This document shows positions 1-4,948 of a stretch of DNA of 5,239 nt, one piece after another. Position 1 is the stretch's first letter; every line of letters starts with the position of its first letter. The stretch spans positions 1-5,239 of the forward strand of contig CAJXSA010000283.1 in the NCBI GenBank assembly GCA_913060595.1, written 5' to 3'. Below the pieces are notes generated by a model. It saw only the letters and a list, made by a program, of their open reading frames with translations. It made no database searches and had not been told where the DNA came from. This stretch comes from an uncultured Ignavibacteria bacterium. Its GTDB lineage: Bacteria; Bacteroidota; Ignavibacteria; SZUA-365. A program made the translations under genes and the position numbers.

Positions 1-158
1 AAGGGGACGTATGCGGGGCACCATTTCACGAAGGCGGTGAAGAGGGGAATAACACCAATCACACCCCACCAGCTCTGAAAGTAAATCCCCAGAACAATAA
101 TTGCGATTCCCAGGACCATCCTGAGTCCCCTGTCAATTGTGCCTACGTTTGCTTTCAT
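1..158 (-). CDS. DUF2892 (YgaP-like) small membrane protein, 3' end cut by window edge
   Basis: The first 52 residues are visible, opening MKANVGTIDRGLRMVLG. This matches the DUF2892 (YgaP transmembrane domain) pattern: a conserved N-V-G-x-x-D-R-x-x-R opening, two short hydrophobic segments (about residues 14-27 and 30-44) joined by a tight turn, then a Cys-Pro pair (residues 47-48) followed by Tyr. Family members are small inner-membrane proteins of about 60-70 residues, alone or fused to rhodanese domains; their role is poorly defined, with proposed links to sulfur or thiocyanate handling in YgaP. Probably only 10-20 residues are missing, but a C-terminal fusion cannot be excluded. The ATG at 158-156 has an AAGGAG site 6-8 bases upstream. 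The gene diverges from the TetR gene and shares its upstream region, including the 278-314 palindrome. The family call is from memory of the motif. Confidence 0.85.
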   Translation of the reverse strand, partial: MKANVGTIDRGLRMVLGIAIIVLGIYFQSWWGVIGVIPLFTAFVKWCPAYVP

Positions 159-162
159 AATG

Positions 163-170
163 CTCTCCTT
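163..170 (-). promoter_or_regulatory. Ribosome binding site of the DUF2892 gene
   Basis: On the minus strand this reads AAGGAGAG, with 4 bases between its end and the ATG at 158 (6 bases when counted from GGAG). It is a strong Shine-Dalgarno match and fixes the start of this short gene, which is otherwise cut by the window edge. Confidence 0.8.
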
Positions 171-216
171 GTACTTGAGTTGTTGAAGCTCAACCGTGAG
201 GGCGGAAAGAAGGTTC

Positions 217-240
217 CGGGGAGGTGCAGAGGGCTCCCCG
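217..240. other. GC-rich hairpin in the divergent intergenic region
   Basis: CGGGGAG (217-223) and CTCCCCG (234-240) are perfect reverse complements around a 10-base loop. No T-run follows on the plus strand (ATCCTCC) and none is obvious on the minus strand, so it is not a standard terminator. If the DUF2892 gene is transcribed from the 278-314 region, this hairpin would lie in its 5' leader, about 45 bases before its ribosome binding site. It could affect mRNA structure or stability, or it could be a protein-binding site; the sequence does not decide. A seven-pair stem can also occur by chance in GC-rich DNA. Confidence 0.35.
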
Positions 241-256
241 ATCCTCCATTTGCCAT

Positions 257-285
257 TTGCATCGTGAGCGGTATTCCATTATATT
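257..285 (+). promoter_or_regulatory. Candidate promoter for the TetR-glycosyltransferase unit
   Basis: TTGCAT (257-262) and TATATT (280-285) are separated by 17 bases. They match the sigma-70 consensus at 3 of 6 and 5 of 6 positions. Transcription would start near base 292, inside the palindrome, so a bound repressor would block it. The -35 match is weak. Perfect TATAAT hexamers also occur at 309-314 on the plus strand and at 283-278 on the minus strand, at the two ends of the palindrome, but neither has a good -35 box. The promoter assignment is therefore tentative. Confidence 0.3.
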
Positions 286-314
286 CATGTTAACCTTATT
301 AACATTAATATAAT
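278..314. promoter_or_regulatory. Palindromic operator, probably bound by the adjacent TetR repressor
   Basis: The left arm (278-293) is ATTATATTCATGTTAA and the right arm (299-314) is TTAACATTAATATAAT. The right arm equals the reverse complement of the left at 15 of 16 positions, around a 5-base centre (CCTTA). Only 5 of the 37 bases are G or C, against a GC-rich background. The element ends at the base before the ATG at 315 and lies between two divergent genes, the classic place for a TetR-family operator. TetR dimers usually bind palindromes of about 15-30 bp, so this is long and might hold two dimers or two overlapping sites. Binding by this particular repressor is inferred from position. 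Confidence 0.72.
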
Positions 315-890
315 ATGACACGACGCTACGACATGTCCCGGCGGTCCGCACAGGCGGTGCGGACGCGTGAAAGCATCATCAGCGCAACAGAGAAGCTGCT
401 CCGCAGCACACGCATCGAGGAAGTCAGTCTGCAGGCCATAGCAGAGGAAGCTGGCACGACGATGCAGACCGTGCTGCGGCACATGGAATCGCGTGACGGC
501 TGTTTCGTCGCGGTCTCCGAAGTGGTAGCCGCGCGCGTCGAAAAGCAGCGCGGCCGGTCTGCGTATGACAGTCGCGATGAAGCGGTGGCGGACCTTGTCG
601 CGCATTACGAGGCCGAGGGAAGACTGATGCTGAATCTGCTCGCGCAGGAAAGAAAAGAGGACGCGTTCATCACCGCCATGCTGCGGAAGGGCCGCACCTA
701 TCACCGCGAATGGGTTCAGCGCTGCCTGATCTCACAGCAGGGCAGGCGAAGCGTGACGGACATCGACGCCCTCGTGCTCGCGACGGACATTTACGCATGG
801 AAACTGCTGCGCCTGGATCTGGGACGCAGCGCGCGTTCGGTCGTTGCGGTGATGTCGCGTGTCGTGAACAGCATACTGGAGGCTGAATGA
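315..890 (+). CDS. TetR/AcrR-family transcriptional repressor
   Basis: This 191-residue protein has the usual TetR length. The N-terminal DNA-binding domain spans about residues 15-62. Its helix-turn-helix is near residues 38-57 (SLQAIAEEAGTTMQTVLRHM), which fits the family pattern of Ile-Ala-x-x-Ala-Gly followed by a Thr-Val/Leu-x-x-His recognition helix. The rest is a helical ligand-binding and dimer domain of low conservation, so the inducer cannot be read from the sequence. It overlaps the glycosyltransferase gene by 4 bases (ATGA), so the two are co-transcribed. The probable operator lies directly upstream, which suggests autorepression. The start is uncertain: the ATG at 315 adjoins the AT-rich palindrome and has no Shine-Dalgarno site, and the in-frame ATG at 333 (giving MSRRSAQAVR, 185 residues) also lacks a good one. 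Both starts leave the DNA-binding domain complete. Confidence 0.92.
   Translation: MTRRYDMSRRSAQAVRTRESIISATEKLLRSTRIEEVSLQAIAEEAGTTMQTVLRHMESRDGCFVAVSEVVAARVEKQRGRSAYDSRDEAVADLVAHYEAEGRLMLNLLAQERKEDAFITAMLRKGRTYHREWVQRCLISQQGRRSVTDIDALVLATDIYAWKLLRLDLGRSARSVVAVMSRVVNSILEAE
877..882 (+). promoter_or_regulatory. Ribosome binding site of the glycosyltransferase gene, inside the TetR gene
   Basis: TGGAGG ends 4 bases before the ATG at 887 and lies in the last codons of the TetR gene. With the ATGA overlap, it supports translational coupling of the two proteins and fixes the glycosyltransferase start. Confidence 0.75.
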
Positions 891-2107
891 GCACCGTATT
901 GATATACACCTCCCCGGCACGCGGTCACCTGTATCCCATGATGGATGTCGCCCTCGATCTGAAAGCGCGTGGCTACGATGTCACCGTGCAGACGCTCGCC
1001 GCGGAACAGGGAAGCGTCGAGGCGGAAGGACTGCGTCATCGCGCGATCGCAATGGAGATTGAACAGCGTCCGCTCGAGGATTACCGTGAAGGCAATCCGG
1101 TGGCGCAGTTCAAATCCGCGTTCAGTACCTGGCTGTCCCGGGCGCCGTACGAGATCGACGATCTGCATGAGGCCGATGAACTCCTGCGGCCGGACCTGTT
1201 GATCGTGGATGTCAACACCTGGGGAGCAGCCGCCTTCGCCGAAGCGCAGGGGCGGCCCTGGGTGATGTTCATGCCCTACTGCCTGCCGGTCGCATCCGCA
1301 GACACCCCGGCCTTCGGTCCCGGTTTCGCTCCTCCCCGTCACCTCCTGCACCGCCTGCGCGATCGCATTGTCGACGGCATGGTCCGGCACGCCGTGCGGG
1401 AACAGGTGAAGGGATTGAACCACATGCGAAGGGAAATGGGTATCCCTGCGCTCGCCGCTTTCGACGAGATCTTCCGCCGTCCTGACCTCCTGCTGTACAG
1501 AACAGCCGTTCCCTTCGACTACCCACGAATCAGCTGGCCCGGGAACATTCTTCCCATCGGTCCCGGACTCTGGTCGCCCCCTGCCGAAGCACCAGACTGG
1601 ATTGATGCGCTGCCGTCCCCGCGAATTCTTGTCAGCGTCTCCACGGAAAAGCAGGACGACGGTGTCATCATCGAAACCGCGCTGCAGGCGCTCGCGGATG
1701 AGGCGGGAAGCATTATTGTCACCACCGCGGCGCTTGATCCGCAGCAGTTTCATGCGCCCCATGACAACGTTCGCATCACGCGCTTCCTCTCGCACGCGGC
1801 GATCATCGACAGGGTGGATTGCGTCGTCACGCACGGGGGAATGGGAAGCACGCAGCGCGCGCTGGCGGCGGGCGTCCCGGTCTGCGTGATTCCCTGCGGA
1901 CGCGATCAGAGCGAAACCGCGCGACGTGTGGAGGTCAGCGCATCGGGCAGCATGCTGCCGTTGAAGAAACTGAACGCGCAGAATCTGCGCGCTGCCGTCA
2001 AAGTGGCAATGGAGCGAAAGGACGGGGCGGAGCGTATTGCGCGCGCATTCGCGGATTCGGGCGGAGCGCAGCGAGCGGGAGAGGCTATCAGCGGTCTCCA
2101 TGCGTGA
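887..2107 (+). CDS. GT1-family UDP-glycosyltransferase (macrolide/natural-product type)
   Basis: This 406-residue protein has the GT-B two-domain layout and the length of bacterial GT1 enzymes that transfer a sugar from a nucleotide donor to a small hydrophobic acceptor. The N-terminal domain begins with a Rossmann strand, VLIYTSPARGHLYPMM; His14 sits where GT1 enzymes carry the catalytic base. Residues 101-134 form a second strand region (DLLIVDVNTWGAAAFAE). The C-terminal donor-binding domain starts near residue 245. Its signature, near 312-342, includes THGGMGS (His316 expected to contact the diphosphate) and ends in Gly-Arg-Asp-Gln (D340, Q341 expected to contact the sugar). The usual downstream Asn-Ala is replaced by SETARRVE. 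Acceptor and sugar cannot be read from sequence. No signal peptide or membrane segment is seen, so it is probably cytoplasmic. Its control by the overlapping TetR gene suggests induction by its own substrate, perhaps for detoxification. Confidence 0.9.
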   Translation: MSTVLIYTSPARGHLYPMMDVALDLKARGYDVTVQTLAAEQGSVEAEGLRHRAIAMEIEQRPLEDYREGNPVAQFKSAFSTWLSRAPYEIDDLHEADELLRPDLLIVDVNTWGAAAFAEAQGRPWVMFMPYCLPVASADTPAFGPGFAPPRHLLHRLRDRIVDGMVRHAVREQVKGLNHMRREMGIPALAAFDEIFRRPDLLLYRTAVPFDYPRISWPGNILPIGPGLWSPPAEAPDWIDALPSPRILVSVSTEKQDDGVIIETALQALADEAGSIIVTTAALDPQQFHAPHDNVRITRFLSHAAIIDRVDCVVTHGGMGSTQRALAAGVPVCVIPCGRDQSETARRVEVSASGSMLPLKKLNAQNLRAAVKVAMERKDGAERIARAFADSGGAQRAGEAISGLHA

Positions 2108-2182
2108 AGGGAGCAGCTGAATTCACAGCGACCACAGCCGCTGCCGATGTATGGCCGACGTCCATGGGCCTGGCTGTCATGA
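2108..2182. other. Convergent intergenic gap, no clear terminator
   Basis: These 75 bases separate the ends of the glycosyltransferase and DUF3788 genes, where a bidirectional terminator is expected. Only weak short repeats are visible (GGCC at 2153-2156 and 2167-2170, CAGCC near 2145 and GGCTG near 2172), with no T-run on either strand. I see no terminator that I can support. Confidence 0.5.
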
Positions 2183-2608
2183 TCATTTCGCCCGGAGTTT
2201 GAACTGCATAACGGTGTCGAAATCCTTCAGCACTTTCTGATTCCGGATCTCGAAGATGCAGGGCTGTGACTTCCCCACCTTCTTCGTTGATCGGATGCGT
2301 TCTTTGGTGTCGTCATGAATGGGAAGTGCGTAGATGTCGTCCTCATGCTTCGCGGCGATGTACATCGTGGCCTGCATGAAACCTTTCCAGGCCGACATCC
2401 AGACGATGGTCCGTTTCTTCTTCTGCACCTTGCAGAGCCAGGCCTTGCCGTCCATGTAGTATCGCCATTCGCAGTGCATCTCATTGCGATCGAAGAGTTC
2501 GATCAGCGCGCGGTAGGCCTGAAACGACCGTCCGAGTAGGCCTTTCAGCACGGAATCGTCCGGGTACACAGACTGGTCGGTAAGCCCGAGGGTATTCACT
2601 GTCTCCAC
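2183..2608 (-). CDS. DUF3788 family protein of unknown function
   Basis: This 141-residue protein fits the DUF3788 pattern: an N-terminal Leu-Thr-Asp-x-x-Val-x-Pro segment (residues 9-16), an LLG plus helical AYRALIELF stretch (24-39), a Glu-Trp-Arg-Tyr-Tyr core (47-51), a Trp-Leu-Cys-Lys strand (57-60), and a basic Lys-rich turn followed by TIVWMSAWKGFM (67-78). The fold looks compact alpha/beta, with no membrane segment or signal peptide. No biochemical role is known to me. The start is GTG (2608-2606); the only upstream site is AGAGG, about 10 bases away, so the in-frame GTG at 2599 is possible. There is no in-frame ATG before it, and the frame stays open back to the methyltransferase stop 60 bases upstream. 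It is the last gene of the minus-strand group. Confidence 0.8.
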   Translation of the reverse strand: METVNTLGLTDQSVYPDDSVLKGLLGRSFQAYRALIELFDRNEMHCEWRYYMDGKAWLCKVQKKKRTIVWMSAWKGFMQATMYIAAKHEDDIYALPIHDDTKERIRSTKKVGKSQPCIFEIRNQKVLKDFDTVMQFKLRAK

Positions 2609-2668
2609 GTTCTCAGATCCTCTACTGTGGCATTGCCATAACGTTCGGAATAATCCGTTTCTCTTATG

Positions 2669-3301
2669 TCAGCTCTTCTCTGCCACGACCGCGATCCTGT
2701 TTCTCTTCACGTCCTCGTGAACGGACACCTCAGGAAATCCGGCATCGGCCAGGATAGCGCGCAACTCTTCCGGCGTATGCAGCGTGAAGCCTCCGAATCT
2801 CGCAATCCTCGCATTGCGCTTCGCAAACTTCTCATGGCCGTATGCGGCATTCACGATGAGCAGGGTGCCCCCCTGTTTCAGGACGCGATGCACCTCTCGG
2901 AGGTTTTCGCCCCTGTCCGGCCAGAAGTAGAATGTCTCAAACGCCGTCACGAGGTCGACGCTGCCATCGGAGAACGGAAGCGATGAAACGGAACCGAACA
3001 TGATTTCGACGCGTCCGTCTTCAATGTGCGATGCATTGGTTTTCCGGGACAGCCGTACCATGTCCTCGGAATGATCGATTCCGAAGATCTTTCCGCTGAA
3101 GGCGGTCCCGGCCATGTTTTGCACGGCGATTCCACCGCCGCAGCCGATATCGAGGATCACCGCGTCGGGGCTGATCCTGACATGGCTGAGGCCCCAGCGG
3201 TGCAGCCGGGCATGCCCGGAATTCATGGCCCGCCCGATGAATCGGCCGAAGCGTCCTGTCGGTCTTCCGGCCTGTGCAAAAAGCTTTTTCATGAGGCCCA
3301 T
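2669..3301 (-). CDS. Class I SAM-dependent methyltransferase
   Basis: This 210-residue protein has a Methyltransf_11/25-type Rossmann fold. Motif I is VILDIGCGGGIAV (residues 48-60, SAM-binding glycine loop). The acidic residue after strand 2 is Asp76 in GIDHSEDM, expected to bind the ribose. A GSVSSLPFSDGSVDLVTAFE stretch (103-122) holds motifs II and III, and HRVLKQGGTLLIVN (138-151) is the post-motif strand. The N-terminal PTGRFGRFIGRAMNSGHARLHRWGLSHV segment and the phrase FETFYFWPD (121-129) mark a recurrent subfamily of small stand-alone methyltransferases, mostly uncharacterised and presumed to act on small molecules; the acceptor is unknown. The ATG at 3301 has an excellent site, GGAGGAG (3314-3308), 6 bases upstream. 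The gene lies 61 bases after the aldo/keto reductase on the same strand. Confidence 0.92.
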   Translation of the reverse strand: MGLMKKLFAQAGRPTGRFGRFIGRAMNSGHARLHRWGLSHVRISPDAVILDIGCGGGIAVQNMAGTAFSGKIFGIDHSEDMVRLSRKTNASHIEDGRVEIMFGSVSSLPFSDGSVDLVTAFETFYFWPDRGENLREVHRVLKQGGTLLIVNAAYGHEKFAKRNARIARFGGFTLHTPEELRAILADAGFPEVSVHEDVKRNRIAVVAEKS

Positions 3302-3307
3302 TGCGAT

Positions 3308-3314
3308 CTCCTCC
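3308..3314 (-). promoter_or_regulatory. Ribosome binding site of the methyltransferase gene
   Basis: Read on the minus strand this is GGAGGAG, 6 bases before the ATG at 3301. It favours that ATG over the second in-frame ATG at 3292. Confidence 0.8.
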
Positions 3315-3323
3315 TCAGGCGAT

Positions 3324-3337
3324 GCGGCCTTCGCCGC
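3324..3337 (-). other. Short GC hairpin upstream of the methyltransferase ribosome binding site
   Basis: On the minus strand this reads GCGGC-GAAG-GCCGC, a perfect 5-pair all-GC stem with a 4-base loop. It sits in the 61-base gap between the reductase stop and the methyltransferase start, ending about 10 bases before the GGAGGAG site. No T-run follows, so it is unlikely to terminate transcription. It could be a processing or mRNA-stability element, or chance. Confidence 0.25.
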
Positions 3338-3362
3338 TCTGTCAGACTTGTATCACGGCTGA

Positions 3363-4328
3363 CTAGTACCGTGCGCCGAGCACCTTATCCTCCAGTGCGT
3401 TGAGCGTTGTGCGCTCTTCATCCGTAAGCGAACAGTTGAGCGCTCCGAGGTTGGTCTTGAGGTTGGTGAGTTTGGTCGTGCCCGGGATGGTAACCACATG
3501 CTCGCCCTGTCCGAGCACCCAGGCCAGCGCGACCTGTGCCGCATCGCACTCTTTCTGGCTGGCGATCCGCTTGACCGCTTCAACCAGGTTGAGATTGTTC
3601 TCAAAATTGCCGGGCTGGAATCGCGGCTGCGCCTGGGCGCGGAAATCGTTGTCTCCTGTCGGGCGATCGCCGGCCGTGGCATAGCGCCCGGTGAGCATGC
3701 CGCGGCCAAGGGGCGAGTAGGCCACCAGGCTGACGCCGAGCTTCACACAGGTGGGAAGGATGTCCTTCTCGATATCGCGGCTGAATATCGAATACTCGGT
3801 CTGCAGGGCGGTCACGGGATGCACCGCATGCGCGCGCTCGATGGTTTCAGCATCCGCTTCCGAGAGTCCGATGGCCGCAACCTTGCCCTCCTGCACCAAC
3901 CTGCCGAGTTCGCCCACGGTGTCTTCGATCTGCGTGTTCGGATCGACGCGGTGAAGATAGTACAGATCGATGCGTTCGGTGCCCAGGCGTGTGAGACTCT
4001 TTTCGCAGGAAGAGCGCACGCTGGCCGGCGAGCCGTCAATGCCCACGAATGCGCCTGTCGACGGGTCCCGCTGGGGACCAAACTTTGTTGCCAGGACAAT
4101 TTCGTCCCAGCGTCCGGCGAAGGCTTTCCCCAGCAGCTGCTCATTGCGTCCCTGCCCGTAGATCTCGGCGGTGTCGAAATGATTGATACCGAGTTCCACG
4201 GACTCATGCAGAAGTTTGATCGCGTCTGCTTCCTGCATGGGCTCACCGTAGAATTCGGAGAGTCCCATACAGCCAAGACCGATTGCTGAAACCGGTATTC
4301 CTGATGAACCAAGATTGCGCTGCAGCAT
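3363..4328 (-). CDS. Aldo/keto reductase (NADPH-dependent, AKR superfamily)
   Basis: With the start chosen here the protein has 321 residues, typical of AKR (beta/alpha)8 barrels that reduce aldehydes and ketones with NADPH. The full catalytic tetrad is present: Asp52 and Tyr57 in FDTAEIYGQG, Lys82 in LATKFGP, and His126 in LYYLHRVDP. The AKR signature ERIDLYYLHRVD is intact. YSPLGRGMLTGRY (about 204-216) is the cofactor-loop region, and IPGTTKLTNLKTN (about 281-293) is the C-terminal NADP phosphate-binding segment. The overall look is close to the YakC/pyridoxal reductase-like or plant-type AKR13 group; the substrate is unknown. An upstream GTG at 4334 would add two residues but overlaps the AGGAG site, so the ATG at 4328 is preferred. 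The gene follows the AlkZ-related gene after 53 bases on the same strand. Confidence 0.95.
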   Translation of the reverse strand: MLQRNLGSSGIPVSAIGLGCMGLSEFYGEPMQEADAIKLLHESVELGINHFDTAEIYGQGRNEQLLGKAFAGRWDEIVLATKFGPQRDPSTGAFVGIDGSPASVRSSCEKSLTRLGTERIDLYYLHRVDPNTQIEDTVGELGRLVQEGKVAAIGLSEADAETIERAHAVHPVTALQTEYSIFSRDIEKDILPTCVKLGVSLVAYSPLGRGMLTGRYATAGDRPTGDNDFRAQAQPRFQPGNFENNLNLVEAVKRIASQKECDAAQVALAWVLGQGEHVVTIPGTTKLTNLKTNLGALNCSLTDEERTTLNALEDKVLGARY

Positions 4329-4333
4329 GCTCA

Positions 4334-4338
4334 CTCCT
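4334..4338 (-). promoter_or_regulatory. Ribosome binding site that decides the aldo/keto reductase start
   Basis: On the minus strand this is AGGAG, 5 bases before the ATG at 4328. The alternative GTG at 4334-4332 shares its first base with this site and so could not use it. Confidence 0.75.
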
Positions 4339-4381
4339 GTATATTCTTGTATTTGTGACGGTTGGTTTGTTCCAGCAGTCG

Positions 4382-4948
4382 CTACTCCGCATCTGCGTGG
4401 CGCTGCCAGACCTCGAGGTAAAGTTCGCGGAAGGGTACCCAGGTATCCTGTTCCGCGCGTGGATCATTGAGACGGACGATGTTCATCGTAATCTGCAGAT
4501 TCTTCAGTGCGGTGTCAAACTGCGATTTGCTGCAGGCGACCTCCTCCATAACCGCGCGCCGGAGCGTCGTGGTGTCCCACGGCTGCTCCTCGATGAATTC
4601 GTTGATGCGCTGCGCCAGCCTGTTGAGCGTTCGCACCGGTTTGTACGCCGCGGGGAAATGCGTTTCCGCCATGTACGTGCGGTCCATCAGCACCGCAAAA
4701 CCGCCCTTGATTTTGCCATAGTAGATGTCGTCGGGATACTCGGCCGGGAGCCGCGTCTTCCATGTCCATACCGCGTGCATCTTCTCGCCCCATCCGGCTT
4801 CCCCGGGCTTCTTGTCGGGAAGATCCACGTTCTCCCACAGCGACGTGTGTTCCACCTTCTCGCTCGGAAATACCGTGCAGACTTTCACCTTCTTGACGAA
4901 ATTCCGTGCCTGGGCTATGGTTTTTATCGTCGTAGTCGAGGGCTTCAT
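4382..4948 (-). CDS. AlkZ-related winged-helix protein, function unknown
   Basis: This 188-residue protein resembles the short family labelled AlkZ-related. Visible hallmarks are an ARNFVKKVKVCTVFPS opening (about 14-29), a SLWENVDLP segment (37-44), GWGEKMHAVWTWKTRLP (52-68), and YYGKIKGGFAVLMD (76-89). They are followed by a probable winged helix (about 107-160: a helix at LNRLAQRINEFIE, then TTTLRRAVMEEVACSKSQFDTALKNLQ) and a final TWVPFRELY. AlkZ proteins are DNA glycosylases of about 350-400 residues that use a Gln-x-Gln motif; this protein is about half that length and contains no Gln-x-Gln, so glycosylase activity is not supported. DNA binding is possible. It overlaps the upstream NmrA-like gene by 4 bases (ATGA) and has GGGAG 6 bases before its ATG, so the two are translated together. 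The family name is from memory of the motifs. Confidence 0.7.
   Translation of the reverse strand: MKPSTTTIKTIAQARNFVKKVKVCTVFPSEKVEHTSLWENVDLPDKKPGEAGWGEKMHAVWTWKTRLPAEYPDDIYYGKIKGGFAVLMDRTYMAETHFPAAYKPVRTLNRLAQRINEFIEEQPWDTTTLRRAVMEEVACSKSQFDTALKNLQITMNIVRLNDPRAEQDTWVPFRELYLEVWQRHADAE

Noticed and set aside
176..194. Small inverted repeats (TTGAG/CTCAA and GTTGA/TCAAC) upstream of the DUF2892 gene
   Set aside because: They have five-pair stems that overlap each other, with no T-run or conserved partner; this is within chance expectation.
285..704. A 139-codon minus-strand open frame covering the TetR gene
   Set aside because: It is antisense to a clear helix-turn-helix domain, and its translation is Arg/His-rich with no motif.
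791..2101. A 436-codon open frame on the minus strand opposite the glycosyltransferase
   Set aside because: It lies almost wholly antisense to a gene with clear GT1 motifs, is rich in Arg, His and Gly as expected for a shadow frame in GC-rich DNA, and shows no recognisable domain.
1819..2202. A plus-strand open frame overlapping the end of the glycosyltransferase and the convergent gap
   Set aside because: It is an Arg/Gly-rich alternate frame of the glycosyltransferase, without a ribosome site or recognisable domain.
2646..2657. CGGA-ATAA-TCCG palindrome between the methyltransferase and DUF3788 genes
   Set aside because: It has only four paired bases per arm, no T-run and no nearby promoter hexamers, so it is too weak to call an operator or terminator.
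3498..4289. A 263-codon open frame on the plus strand opposite the aldo/keto reductase
   Set aside because: It is antisense to an intact AKR with a full catalytic tetrad, has no family motif, and is a typical shadow frame.
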